From Schistocerca nitens (taxonomy: Eukaryota; Arthropoda; Insecta; Orthoptera; Acrididae): DNA of 64,000 nucleotides. A program made the translations under genes and the position numbers. The stretch spans positions 709,371,389-709,435,388 of the forward strand of contig NC_064616.1 in NCBI RefSeq assembly GCF_023898315.1. The letters are read 5' to 3'. Shown here in pieces: positions 1 to 11,270 of this stretch; position 1 is the stretch's first letter; each line of letters opens with the position of its first letter. The notes under the pieces are model-generated. The model did no database searches and was not told the origin of the DNA. It was given only the letters and a program-made list of their open reading frames with translations.

Positions 1-64
1 TCCCCCTGACATCCTCCACTACTGATTGTACAGTATAGGCTTTGTTTTCTATTTTTATCTTTAA

Positions 65-680
65 CATCTTCCTGAGGTCATTGTCTCAGACAGTGGACCA
101 CAACTCATGTCAGCTGATTTCCAACAGTACATTCTGTAACTGTCACACCTCTTCACCCTCAGTCTAACAGTGAAGCTGAACAGTTCATTCAAATGTTTGA
201 ACTGTTCCTTGCCATGTGACAGGAAGTCAGCAGCAGAATTATTACATGGTTGTAGACACTGTACCCTGTTGCATCTTCTGCAGCCACCACAGAAACAATT
301 TCTCCCACCTGGTCAGACAAAGTTTCAGCTGTAAGATGAAGTCTTCTACAAAGTTTTCAGAAAGAAACAGCATTGGGAGCATGGAATCACTACCAAAGCT
401 GTCAGACGTTCTTCTTCTCATCCAAAATTCTGCAGGGCCGCAGTGGTGCCACCATAACCAGCTTTGGTGTGCTTCTGAGTATGTTACTGATTCTGCCACA
501 GAATGTTTGTCCATAGGCCCAACACATCTCTGGGGTTCACAGCAGAAATTGCTTCCATCTCTCCAACAGTCAAGAGTGACACCATCCACAGTGGAACCCA
601 TGGAGGTTGATGCTCAGCCACCTCAACTGGCGCTACTGATGTCACCACCATTGGCTCCCATCCTGTAGCCTGAATCAATG
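65..680 (+). mobile_element. gypsy-type LTR retrotransposon, integrase end (decayed)
   Basis: This is the tail of a Ty3/gypsy pol gene whose 5' part lies before the window. From about base 68 one frame reads LPEVIVSDSGPQLMSADFQQY, which matches the integrase core around the second catalytic Asp (usually T/SDNGPQF). That frame then stops. Downstream pieces in other frames resemble the integrase C-terminal domain (LLHLL-PP, then FYKVFRKKQHWEHG, where gypsy integrases have a GD-V-YK-+-+-W motif). Frames change at least twice and stops interrupt each piece, so it is inactive. Integrase identity is seen directly; the exact gypsy lineage is not resolved. Confidence 0.72.
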
Positions 681-1334
681 CACTATGCCTGGAAAGTCGT
701 CATGACACTCTAGAAAATCACTTTGCTCTTCAATTGACCACACCATATGTGTCTCCGGATGTGGGTGTGTCCTCTGTGACTGGTATTTTGTCTGGTGTTC
801 CCAGTCACTTTCAAGGTCGATACCAGGTGCGGACAGGTAGCTGTCATCCTCTACAATTACACTCTCCATCTCCTCATATGCATCCACACTGAATTTTCTC
901 TGCTGCCATCATTACATGCATCCACCATGCATGATGGTAGTGTGGAGTTTTGAGGGTGAGGAATGTGGATTCATCCAAAGAGCAGGCTGCCAAAGTAAGG
1001 TTGGCACCTCAAAACAAAACCACAGAAAAGTATAGTCACTGTATACTGCACTGATGAATGAGAGATGATGGCATAGCCATGCCTCCTAGAGCTTCTCTTT
1101 GTTATTACAATGGCTTGGTTACTTACATCTGAGCAGAGGGACACTTGCCTAGTTTGTAGTCAATGGTTAAGATGACAGCAATGTCTTAGATAGGCCACCA
1201 GAGAATTAAATTTCTTAGATGGAAATTAATGTGAACACTGCACAAATTTGTCTGTATTAAGTAATACTTTAATATTCAGAGACAGTTGTAAATACTCATA
1301 ACATTCCTGTGGAAATGGATTGTACAAAGTTAAT
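681..1334. other. no gene; possible 3' LTR of the gypsy element
   Basis: The stretch directly follows the gypsy integrase end, where a 3' LTR would be expected, and a possible start (tagtgtggagttttgag) lies near 936. No matching 5' LTR is in the window, so the LTR cannot be confirmed. No coding signal was found. Confidence 0.3.
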
Positions 1335-1549
1335 TAAATCTACCTCTACATCTACATCTATACTTTGCAAACCACCATGAGCTTCATGACAAAGGTATGT
1401 CCAATTGTACCAGTTATTATGGTTTCTTCTGTTCCATTCACATATGGAGCAGAGGAAGAATCATTGTTTGAATTCCTCTGTGCATATAGTAATTATTCTA
1501 ATCTTACCTTCATGATCCCTATGTGAGCAATATGTAGGGGGTTGTAGTA

Positions 1550-2885
1550 CAGGGTGTATCAAAAAGAATCATCTGATTGAAAAAAAATCATAACTATTAT
1601 GTTATTCGAGATATGTGTGTGAACAACATACTGCTGGAAAGAGCAAACTCTCGAGTTTTACATGGTTCCTGCTAGGTAGCAGCAGTGTGCACCCACTTCA
1701 GTTCTAGTAAAAATGGTGTCGGGACAACAGAAAGTGTTTGTGTTCTACATTTTATGCAGTCTGGCTCAATAATAACTGTTCAGCATGGCCTTTGTACTAG
1801 GTATGGTGTGGGTTGTCCTCCAGTACAGAGCATTAGATGATGTCATGAACAATTCTGAGAAACAGGTTGTTTACATAAAGGCAAATCGCTGTGCCATCCC
1901 TGAGTGTTTGACACAGGTGATGAATGCATCCACCATAGTTTCACAAGAAGTCTGCAGAAATCCATTCGCCATGCAGCTCAACAGCTCAAAATGCCCCCGA
2001 TGTCCATCTGGAATGTGTTGCAACAATGTTTACACATGAAACCCTACAAAATTCAGCTACTGAAAGCTCTTTGTGAAGGTGATAAACACAATGTATGGAG
2101 TTCCATAATTTCATTCTTGGCTAGACAGAGGTTGATAGTATTCGTCCATGCTTAGTGTTCAATGATGAGGCAACATTCCATTTAAATGTAAAGGTGAACT
2201 GTCATAATGTGAGAATATGGGGTATGGAACAACAACATGAAGTTATACAACATGAGAAGGACTCTCCAAAATTTAATGTGTTTTGTACAGTTTCATGGGA
2301 AAAGGTGTATGGTCAATTTTTCTTTGCCGAGAACACAGTTACAGTAAGCACATATCTCGATAAGCTTGATAACTTACTTTTGCCACAGTTGGAGACTGCT
2401 TCAAATGACTTCATTTACCAATAGGATGGGGCTCCACCGCACTGGCTTCTGGAAGTACAGGAATTTTTAAATCAAAGGATTACTGAAAGATGGACCAGTC
2501 ACTCTGTACCAAATGATTCAGACTTAATTTACTGATCTTCAACGTCACCGGACCTGACTGTATGTGATTATTTCTTGTGGGGGTTTATAAAAGACTCTCT
2601 TTATGTGCCTCTGTTACTGACAATAATGAACAAACTGAGACATTGCATAACAGCAACTGTGGAAACTGTAACTCAAGACATGCTTGCTGCAGTGTTGGAA
2701 CAGTTTTAATACTGCATTGACATATGCCGTGCATCTGAAAGGGGGCATATTGAACACCTATGAAAAGGTATGAAAAAAAATTTCTTGAGTTTCCCATTCA
2801 TCAAAAAACAAAATTCATTGTATATGTTTATTAGTTTCAGAAATACAGACATGCCAAATTGGATGATTCTTTTTGATACTCCCTG
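1550..2885 (+). mobile_element. Tc1/mariner-superfamily transposon, full length but dead
   Basis: Ends are inverted repeats: CAGGGTGTATCAAAAAGAAT on the left and its near-exact reverse complement on the right, flanked by TA at 1548-1549 and 2886-2887. The transposase remnant runs from ATG at 1713 to TGA at 2763. The first catalytic block is NDEATFHLN, the second is DGAPPHW preceded by an in-frame TAG, and the third is SPDLTVCDYFLWG. By my count 46 residues lie between the second and third Asp. At least three stops break the C-terminal half, and the N-terminal third is frameshifted. Flanking LINE sequence joins cleanly when the element is removed. Confidence 0.85.
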
Positions 2886-3231
2886 TATATTCCTAGAGTG
2901 ATCATTTAAAGATGGTTCTTGAAACTTTGTTAATAGGCTTTCTAGGGATAGTTTACATCTGTCTTCAAGTGCCTTCCAGTTCAGTTCCTTCAGTATCTCT
3001 GTGACATTCTCTCATGGATTACACAAACCTGTAACCATTTGTGCTGCCCTTCTCTGTATATGTTCAGTATCTGTTGTTAGTCCTCACTGGTACGGGTTCC
3101 ACAAACTTGATCAATATTCTAGAACTGGTTGCATGAGTGATTTGTAAGCACTCCCCAATATTCTACCAATAAACCAAAGTCTACCACATGCTTTACCCAT
3201 GATTGATCCTATGTGATTATTCCATTTCATA

Positions 3232-3402
3232 GAATGTGAAGTTTGGAAGGTAGGAGACGAGGTACTGGCGGAATTAAACCTGTGAGGACGGGTGGAAGTC
3301 ATGCTTGTGTAGCTCAGTTGGTCGAGCACTTGCCCACGAAAGGCAAAGGTCCCAAGTTTGAGTCTCGGTCCAGCACACAGTTTTAATCTGCCAGGAAGTT
3401 TC
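3232..3402 (+). mobile_element. tRNA-derived SINE (family C)
   Basis: A tRNA-like promoter is visible: a box-A-like tagctcagttggtcgagc and a box-B-like agtttgagtc. It is followed by the family tail ending in ctgccaggaagtttcat. A 13-bp target duplication (attccatttcata) flanks it at 3219-3231 and 3403-3415. It is inserted in LINE alpha. A second copy is at 18064-18263. Confidence 0.8.
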
Positions 3403-4024
3403 ATTCCATTTCATATTCCTAAAAAGTGTTACACAAGGTATTTGTATGAGTTGGCCGATTCTAACAGTAACTCATTGATATTATAGTCACAGGATACAAT
3501 GTTTTTTTCATTTTGTGAAGTGCAAACTTTTACATTTCTGAACATTTAATTCAAGTTGTCAATCTCTGCACCACTTTGAAATCTTATCAAGATCTGACTG
3601 AACATTTATGCAGTTTTTTACAACAAGCATAGGTGTGGTACTGAGGCAAATGCTTTTTGGAAATCAAGAAATACAGCATCTACCCAATTGCCTTGATCCA
3701 AAGCTTTCAGTATATCATGTGAGAAGAGCGCATGTTGGGTTTCACATGATTGATGTTTTCAAAATCCATGCTGGTTGGCATACATTCATATCTATATTGC
3801 AATAAAGTGAACTAATATTTTATATGTTAAAAGTTTTACTCAGTGTCATCCTGGAGCAAACCGAAGAATCTAACATTGTGTCTACAAGTGTATTTTTTAT
3901 GATAGAACAAAACAAAAGTTGCATCATAAATAAGTCATGTCACCTATAGTAATGCTTATGGAAATTAAAGTTTGTCTATGTATAGCCCTTCTGGCTGAAA
4001 TCAAGAAAAATGTGTTGTCTGAAG

Positions 4025-4430
4025 TAGATTAGATTAGTACTTGTTCCATAGATCATGAATACGACACTTTGTAATGATGTGAAACGTGTCAGGTTAATAA
4101 AAGATGTCTATACAAGATATTACATTACACAAAATATTACATGACACTTAATATTTTTTTGTGGGGGGTTGGGGAAATTACCCACTTACTATATCCAAAA
4201 ATTCATCTAATGAGTAGAAGGAGTTGCCATTAAGAAATTCTTTTAATTTCCTTGTAAATGCTATATGGCTATCTGTCAGACTTTTGATGCTATTAGGTAA
4301 GTGACTTTTGTGGCAGCATAATTTACCCCCTTCTGAGCCAAAGTTAGATTTAACCTTGAGTAGTGAAGATTATCCTTTCTCCTAGTGTTGTAGCCATGTA
4401 CACTGCTATTACTTTTGAATTTGCAATGAA
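4025..4430 (-). mobile_element. LINE beta, 3' end only
   Basis: The minus strand encodes degenerate LINE C-terminal sequence with a VHGYNTRRKD-like motif, a stretch like LTLAQKGV, and LKEFLMATPS, followed by the family 3' tail near 4025-4110. The plus-strand LINE at 33690-35800 has the same motif (VHNYNTRRK), so they are related. Only the 3' part is present, as is usual for 5'-truncated retroposed copies. Confidence 0.55.
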
Positions 4431-4845
4431 CACTCTTTTACTCAAAGTAAAGTGAAACTCGACTTAATTAATTTTTGTCTGTTTGTGAAGGAATGTAAAA
4501 TGTTATTGTTGTTTATTGCTGTGGAGTGACATTTAGTAGAGTCATTTTATGTACAAAAAGCGAATAGGTGATTTCATGTTTAATAATTTTGTAGTGAAGA
4601 GGTATGGAGTAATCAAGTAATGATGATATCAGTGAGGTATAACGATGTTATGAATTGATGGTATATTGTGTTATATGTAGTGATGAAGTATAATTTGGTA
4701 TTTTTATTGAGTTGTTGCATAAATTTGTAGCGTTTTTCCATAAGTTTAATGAACACAACAGATACACATAACAGAGATTTTAGTCATCAATAATAAAAAC
4801 TCCTTCCCTGTTACAATAGTCTGTCAACACTGGAGTAACTTTTTC
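4431..4845. other. no feature recognised
   Basis: AT-rich sequence without a convincing ORF, tRNA-like promoter or inverted repeat. Confidence 0.4.
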
Positions 4846-5440
4846 AGTTCTGTGACTATAGGAATCATGTGGTTTTGAGAACAAGAAACCACTGAGCCAT
4901 GTTCAGAGTGCATTTTCATTCAGAAATGAAGTTGCTTGAAGGTTGTTTCACAGAGAACAGAAAAGGTGAAAATCTGAGGGTGCAAGATCAGGTGAATAAG
5001 ATGGGGGTAGAATAACTTCCAAACTCAGTTTCTGTGAATGTTTCTTATCAGTCTAGCAGAATGCTGGGGGACATTATCATGGAGTAGCATCACTTCATGC
5101 AGTCTTCCTGATCATTGTTCTTGGATTGAATCTGCAAGATGTCTCAATTGTTCACAATAAATGTTAGCAATTATGGTTACACTTTTTGGAAGCAATTTGT
5201 AGTACACCACACCATTCCTGTTCCACCAGTTGCATAACATTGTCTTTTAGTGATGCACACAGATCTTTGTATGGGGTTTACTGCTTTGTTTGGCCTCAAC
5301 CATTCATTTCTTTTCCTTATGTCAGCATAAAGACACAATTTCTCATCACCAGTCTTTGTGGTAGTTTAATTCTGCAAATGCACTTCTACAGTCAACAAAA
5401 TTGTGAGGAAAGAATTTGATCGATAGCAGACATGAGTAAT
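4846..5440 (-). mobile_element. mariner transposase relic
   Basis: On the minus strand this reads HDNVPQHSARLIRNI, then after a frameshift SYSPDLAPSDFHLFCSL. These are the second and third catalytic blocks of mariner transposases, with a spacing near DD34D once the shift is allowed for. Upstream pieces (DWWCVLWTIRPKQY, EQEWCGVLQIASKK) fit the start of the catalytic domain. Several stops are present and no terminal repeats were found, so it is a dead fragment. Confidence 0.7.
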
Positions 5441-6556
5441 TAAATCTGGCTATATAAAGGCTAAGATGATTTTTTATATGAAAAGTCAATTATACTACTT
5501 GTGGCAGCACTGGAGTAATACCCCTCTAATTTATGGCTTGGTAAGTAAAACGTTGAATGAAGTCCTGACTTATCTAATCGTTAATCAAATATATATACTG
5601 CTGCATATCCTATTTTCAGATAAATATAATACTTGATTAATTCATGAAATAAATTATGTGTATAGATGATTTTATTTTTATAATTTCAATAATAATACGC
5701 TAAAATGTACCAATAATTAATCTGTTAAACAAGTAAGAAAAACATAAAATATCTGACAGGAATGAATGACGGAAGTGAAATAATTTTGGTATGAGTAAAA
5801 GTGGAGAATTTTAACTATTGGATTTAATCTCAGAATCATTTAAATTCAAAATTAGCTTCCATCTGCTTTAATTTAATTATGTAAAATTCTGTATGTTCAT
5901 ATTATTAACATTTTACTTATTAGGATGATTAATCCAGTTTCCTTCATCTTTAGGGAAAAATTGCATTATTATGCTAATTTGGAATATTTTGTGTATTTTT
6001 TTGTGCATATATGGAAATGGAGAATCATGAAATCCAGAGAAATTGGAGAAAAGTAATTGGGAAATGAATCCACAGCCAGAATTATTTGAGGCTAGAGGAC
6101 AATTTGGAATCAGAAGTATGTGTATTCCTAAGATTTTGCCATGGAAGGAGTGAGCAAAATCGTGAAAATGGTCTGTGTCTTCTTGTTTAATGTTTCAAGA
6201 GTGAAAGCTGAATTGTTTAAAAGTTAATATACATGTATACTGAACATTTTAATGAATTTTAATTTTTGCGATATAAGATGATGACTAGGTTTCAGAGACA
6301 ATTGCATACTTGATATTGTAGATTTATATCATTTGAAATTTTCTGTGTTTGACTTTAGCTTAACTTCAAAATTCTTTAGGTGAAGTGTGATTTGCTCTTT
6401 GTTTTACACTGAATTATGTAGTCAGGTATTTGTAACTATCTCTCTATATAAGTCAATGTAGCGGCGGTGAAACATAGCATAATGGGTCACTGTATCTGCT
6501 ATTCTTCTGCATTTCTTAAATCTCTATTTTTTTGTTAATTTTATATGAGTTTAGTT
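5441..6556. other. AT-rich, no feature recognised
   Basis: Over one kilobase of AT-rich sequence with only short chance ORFs. No repeat family recognised. Confidence 0.4.
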
Positions 6557-6569
6557 ATACATATGTGTG

Positions 6570-6677
6570 AGGAAGGCAATGGCAAACCACCTCCACTAGG
6601 ACTTTGCCTAGTCGGCGGTGCAGGTCTCCTGTATTGCCCCTACGCTCCTCGGAGTATGGGACCTCATCATCATCATC
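6570..6677 (+). mobile_element. short SINE-like retroposon with (atc)n tail
   Basis: The body ggaaggcaatggcaaaccac and following bases end in an (atc)n run. It is bounded by a 13-bp direct repeat with one mismatch (atacatatgtgtg at 6557-6569, atacacatgtgtg at 6678-6690). The target duplication and simple tail point to retroposition; the copy is probably 5'-truncated. Confidence 0.6.
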
Positions 6678-6792
6678 ATACACATGTGTGGTGTTGATAC
6701 AATTGGAAACTTAACAAAAATTGAGGTTAATGGAGGAAGTTCATAATTATTTATGCAAATGCACTGTGCCTGTTTTTTTTGGACATGTCTAT

Positions 6793-7162
6793 TGATATCA
6801 GCTGTTTTGGGACTTTACAGGGAATCAGCGGCAACAATTGAAAACTTGTGCTGGATTTGGATCCGGCAGTTGCATTAACCCATGTGCCACCCAGACAGAG
6901 TGGTTATTGCAACTGTAGACTATGTTGGCATGCCTCTTGGGTGACCCACATTCCCACCTAGCTCCACCTATCTGCATTCCCTGGGTCAGCCAAGATGCAT
7001 GTCAAGATAGTCTGCACAGGTGTAATAAATACTGTGTCCAGGTGGCACAATGGTTAATGCAGCTGCCGATAAACAGGAGATCCTGGGTTTAAAAACTGGC
7101 CCAGCACACATTTTCACTTGTTGCTACTGATTCCACGTAAGGTCCTGATGCAGCTGATATCA
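6793..7162. repeat. 370-bp inverted-repeat element with tRNA-like arms
   Basis: The element starts with tgatatcagctg and ends with its reverse complement cagctgatatca. The two arms (about 100-130 bp) match imperfectly throughout, including the blocks ggaatcag, gcaacaa and tgtgctgg. Each arm carries a sequence resembling a tRNA box A (ggtggcacaatggttaatgc on the right arm, its complement on the left). It could be a foldback element or two head-to-head SINE copies. No target duplication was identified. Confidence 0.55.
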
Positions 7163-7994
7163 TTAGTCCCTTCCCTTTCCTTTCCTTTCTCCTCCCTCCA
7201 CTTTCAGTTTCCATCATAATTATTTAACTAAGATTGTAATTTCTCTATGTAAGACTTCGGCAAAATATCACACTGAACAGTAGTAATACAAATTTGTTTA
7301 GGTATGAAGTGATGATTGTTATACGCATGGATTGGATGTGGGAATGAGACATGGGCATTGGCATGGGGGTGGGGGTTAAGGGTTGTGTGCAGAGCATGGC
7401 ACGCGGACGCATGTGTGTTTCTTTTTTACCTGAAATCATTCTTATTTTGATAAATAATTTTATTTTTGGGGCAAAGTTTGTATTTTCAAGATATTAGCCT
7501 TTCATTTGTGTCTTGTTGCATCACTGATTTTGCCCTTTTGTGAACCTGACAATTCCCATGTTTCACCTCTGTCTTGTTCCTCCTCTGTGTTTGATCATCT
7601 TGCGTGTAAAATTTTTTTTATTATTATGAAGTTCTCCTTATTCATTATGAAAATCTGCAGTTTAAGTGGTACATCACAATTCTTCCTTCCTTCCTAAAAT
7701 GGTGTTTGGTTAGTTCTTGTCTCTTTTGGGTATGTGGCTGTTTTTACATCAGGTATTTCAAAGAGATTTTTGGTGTTGTTAAGTAGTTGGTTAAGGGAAA
7801 TACAGTCTACAAGTGCTTTAGAGAGCTTTGACACTATGGTTCCAGTTACTAAATTTTGCAGCCTTACTCAAAAATTTGTTTTGTATGTAATCTCAAGTAG
7901 GTCTAGTTCAAATGAAATAAAAAGGAATGTTAGCCTGTTAATATCATTGATTACATTTTTCATGCCTAAAATGTTACTTGCATACGTGAAGCAC
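7163..7994. other. no feature recognised
   Basis: Contains a pyrimidine-rich patch near 7167-7205 and otherwise AT-rich sequence. The ORFs here have no recognisable protein features. Confidence 0.4.
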
Positions 7995-8776
7995 ACACCA
8001 TCCTCTAGAATTACTTTTCCTCAACAGAAGTAGTCAATGCCAGAACTAATTTTCAAATTTTGGACAGGTCAATATTATCTCAACTGTTTATCTGAAAAAT
8101 TTCATATAATTTTATACAGAAAATGTTATATTTCAAGCTAAAAACCATGAAATTGAATTACTTTACTTTTGTTACAATTTATATGTACAGGCTCTGTATG
8201 TACAGTTAATATTAATATTTTTTAGAAACATTTGGAGTTACAAAATATTTGGCACACTTAAAATTTCTATTATTAATTACACAATTTGGTACTGTTTATT
8301 GTATTTATTTCTGTATTCGTTTTTATAAATTAATATAAATTCATTTGTCAAGAAAATTTGTAAAGCCTTTGGAACATTGTTATTGCTGCAGAATGAGGAA
8401 GTAGTAATGGGCATGCCTCTGATGTGATCGGACATGTTTTTGTATTTTGGAAGAACAATGTAATTTCGGCTTTGTTAATGTGAAAATTCAAAAGACAGTG
8501 TGATATAGAAAAATGTGATGCAAACAGACATAAAAAAGATTTGCACAGGCATTCTTCAACTTTATTTACATCAGTTAGAACATGAGAACCTAAAATGTGA
8601 AAATTTCAGCTTCAAGAATCAGACCCCTAGATATAAAGAACTGGAGCCAACCACAAGAAAAAAGATAAGTAAAAAGTGTACTGTTAATCTTACTCCTCTC
8701 AAATTTTCAGAAATGACTTTACCATCAATGACAGTAGTGACAATGAGGGAGGGAGGGGTGGATTACAAGTGGTGGC
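7995..8776 (+). repeat. interspersed or duplicated repeat, copy 1 (intact)
   Basis: This stretch aligns almost end to end with 12737-13790 in the same orientation, apart from a 300-bp insertion in the second copy. Shared blocks include ggacaggtcaatattatctc, ggcatgcctctgat and aacctaaaatgtgaaaattt. Near its 3' end both copies keep an open frame of about 60 codons containing HENLKCENFSF, NLTPL, FSEMTL and EGGVD. I do not recognise that peptide. The repeat may be a transposon fragment or a local duplication. Confidence 0.7.
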
Positions 8777-9639
8777 GTCATCCGGGATCAATTGACTAAT
8801 AATGAAGTTTTGTCTGTTGCAGAAAAGAGAAAGTATTTTATTGCATTTACAGTTTACGTATGAATGAATTTCTGCTAAGACAAAGAAAGAAGACCCAGGG
8901 CTGCCCAACAAAGCAAGTCATATCAACAGTGATGATGTACTGCCAACAATAACAGTGTGGATCAAATGAAAGAGAACTTTACAACTACAACCAGGGACAT
9001 CAAAAAGGAAAGATAAATATAAACTATTTGTGAAGTTAATTTGTTTGTGGACTTGTTAACTAAATGAATAGGGATGAGGGTAGGAGTGAGATAGAATTGG
9101 AAGCTGTATGATCCAGCCACGACATATCTGAGCTAAGTGAAATTGTAGTCAACAAAGAAACAGTAAAAACTGATATTTTGCAATTTATTTTGGCAAAACT
9201 AGAGGAAATGAAGGCAGATAACAATATTTTAATTGAATGAACTATGGGTTCTTGGTGAAATATTGTAAATTAACTAAAAAAACACTGTTTTTAGCCTTGT
9301 TTTACAATTTTCTATTAATGTTATTGCACAACCTAGGATTCAGGTTATAAGCCCATTTTCAAGTGCATTACTTATTCCCAAAGATGATGATCCACAGATA
9401 AACATGATGACAAAGCAAAAATATCATCTCAACTTCTTAAGGTATCGATCCATAGCTTAATGTAAAATTATGTCAATGACCATATTTTTCTAACAAATTA
9501 CATACATTATTACACATTCACTAATTGTACTACACTGACCAGACTAAAGTTATGCATCAGCCAAGATATTTTTAACTACAACAGACTGGGGCCCAAAGTT
9601 TTGCTGCTCTCCTGGGGTTGTGATTACATCTAAGAGAGG
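8777..9639. other. no feature recognised
   Basis: Beyond the end of the repeat the sequence carries a short frame (near 9066-9240, stops included) rich in Glu, Lys and Ile, possibly coiled-coil. It is not attributable to a family. Confidence 0.35.
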
Positions 9640-11270
9640 TGAATAATTGAAATGGGTTTGCTCTTTTAATAATAGGTGTGGGGATATACACATCTGTTTT
9701 TTAATTTCTAAAATTTCTGATTGGTTGAGTTTGGTCCCCTTTTCCTCTGTGTGTAGGACTTGTACTTATATTGTGTATCTGTGGTTATTGTTCAGGCAAT
9801 GTTCTGCAAAAGCTGAATCAGGCTTCTTCAATCTCCAGCTTCTGTGGTGTTCTTTAAGCCTGGTACAGATTGACCTCCCCCCCTCTGTCCAATGTAGCAA
9901 GACACACTCACAGCATGTGATTTTATAAACCCCACTTTTTGTGACGGCTGGTTATTTGTCTTTTGCATTGAACAAGAAACTGCCTATTGTCTGAGGGACA
10001 TAGAAAAACACAGAGAAACCCTTTGTCTACAAGATGTTACTTGTGTAATTTGATGTTTTCCCTATAAAAGGTAATCTGCACCACTTCCTTTCCTGTTTGT
10101 CTGTGTTTTTCATTGGGGACAGTAGGGATCTGGCTTGCTTCTTCATATTTTTAACTAAAATTTTATCAATGGTGTTGGGGTCCAATTCATTATTTATGGC
10201 TTCTGTTTTTATTGAGTTAAGTTTCTGGTCAACATCTTCTTGGATCATGGGGATAGGAAGGAGACGATGGATAATGAGATAGAATGCTGCATGTTTGTAG
10301 GTTGTAGGATGTTTCAAGGAAGCAGGGATGAAAGTGTCAGAGAAGGAATCTTTTTGGTAAATTTTAAATTTATGGTTACTGTCTTCTATCTTTAAGCTAA
10401 TGTCCAGGAAATTTATGCGTGGTCCCTAACTCCCTGCTGACCTTTATGTTAGTGTGCCACTGGTTCATATTTTTCACAAATTTATGGAGTTGTCTATTGG
10501 AACCTCTCCACATGCAAAGAATATCATCTGCGTATCTGTACCAATACACAACATGTTTTGCCAATGGTTCTCTCTTCAGAAAATCAGTCTCCCACTTGTC
10601 CATGAACATTTCTGCTAGTAAGGAGGATAAAGGTGAACCACTTTCCAGACCGCCTGCTTGCTGATAATAGCTCCCTTGCAAACAGAAATAATTTTGGTTT
10701 AAACAACATTCCACTTTACTAACAATGCTCAGCTGCTCTTCTGGATTTATGTTATGTGAATATAATGATTGTGACACAATATCTATACAGTCTTTTACTG
10801 GAATTCATGTGAATAAGCTATGCACATCAAAAGAGACTAATTTTGCATCTGTTGGAACCTTAACATCTGTTAACTTGTTAACTAAATCTAAACTGTTCTT
10901 AATGCTATATTTCCCTATGAAGTTCAGATTCTTCTTCAAGATGGTGTTGATTCTCCTGCAAGTCTTGTGTACTGGAGATTGTATTGCACATACCACAGGA
11001 CGGATTGTCACTTCTGGTTTGTGGAGCTTTGGTAAACCATACAGCTGTGGCGCCCTAGGGTTCATTTGCAGCATGCTCTTACAGGCATAGTCAGAAAAGA
11101 TATTGGAGCACTTGTTTACTACCTGCTTAGCCTGATCATTGTAAGTAGCTGTTGAGTATCTCTGTAGTTTCCGTAGCTGCACTGATTGGAAAAAATCCTT
11201 TACTTTGCTTGCATAATCTGTTCTATTTAACAGCATGAGGTACTGAACAGCATACTTAGTACACAAAACA
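9640..11270 (-). mobile_element. Penelope-like retroelement 1 (RT plus GIY-YIG), 5'-truncated and frameshifted
   Basis: On the minus strand 11266-10805 carries YGLPKLHKP, IRPVVCAIQSP and SFDVHSLFT, the early reverse-transcriptase blocks of PLEs. 10777-10397 carries GSPLSSLLAEMFMD and YRYADDILCMW, the RT active site with its Asp pair. 10317-10027 continues as the connector. 9930-9780 encodes GVYKITC followed by a GIY-YIG endonuclease continuation (RLKEHHRSW, FAEHCLNNNH). At the YIG block the frame is broken: the tract reads tacattggacag, Y-I-G-Q, in a neighbouring frame. The N-terminal part before 11270 is missing. Confidence 0.85.

Larger units (their letters stand above)
1335..3830 (-). mobile_element. 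LINE alpha (non-LTR retrotransposon), 5'-truncated, holding two insertions
   Basis: Read on the minus strand, 3605-3800 encodes part of reverse transcriptase (HGF-KHQSCETQ, then VDAVFLDF-KAF, the motif with the first catalytic Asp). 2890-3230 encodes the thumb/C-terminal region (MKWNNHIG, LMQPVLEY, HIQRRAAQMVTG). The 3' end is the run ctacctctacatctacatc at about 1341-1365, read in reverse. The copy has stops and frameshifts and lacks its endonuclease. A mariner-type element (1550-2885) and a SINE (3232-3402) sit inside it. The same 3' end occurs at about 50490-50515, so the two are one family, probably in the jockey/I superfamily. Confidence 0.75.

Noticed and set aside
3306-3375. Possible tRNA gene (tagctcagttggtcgagc followed by a box-B-like motif)
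   Set aside because: It lies inside a SINE with a 13-bp target duplication and a family tail; the acceptor arms do not pair as in a real tRNA gene.
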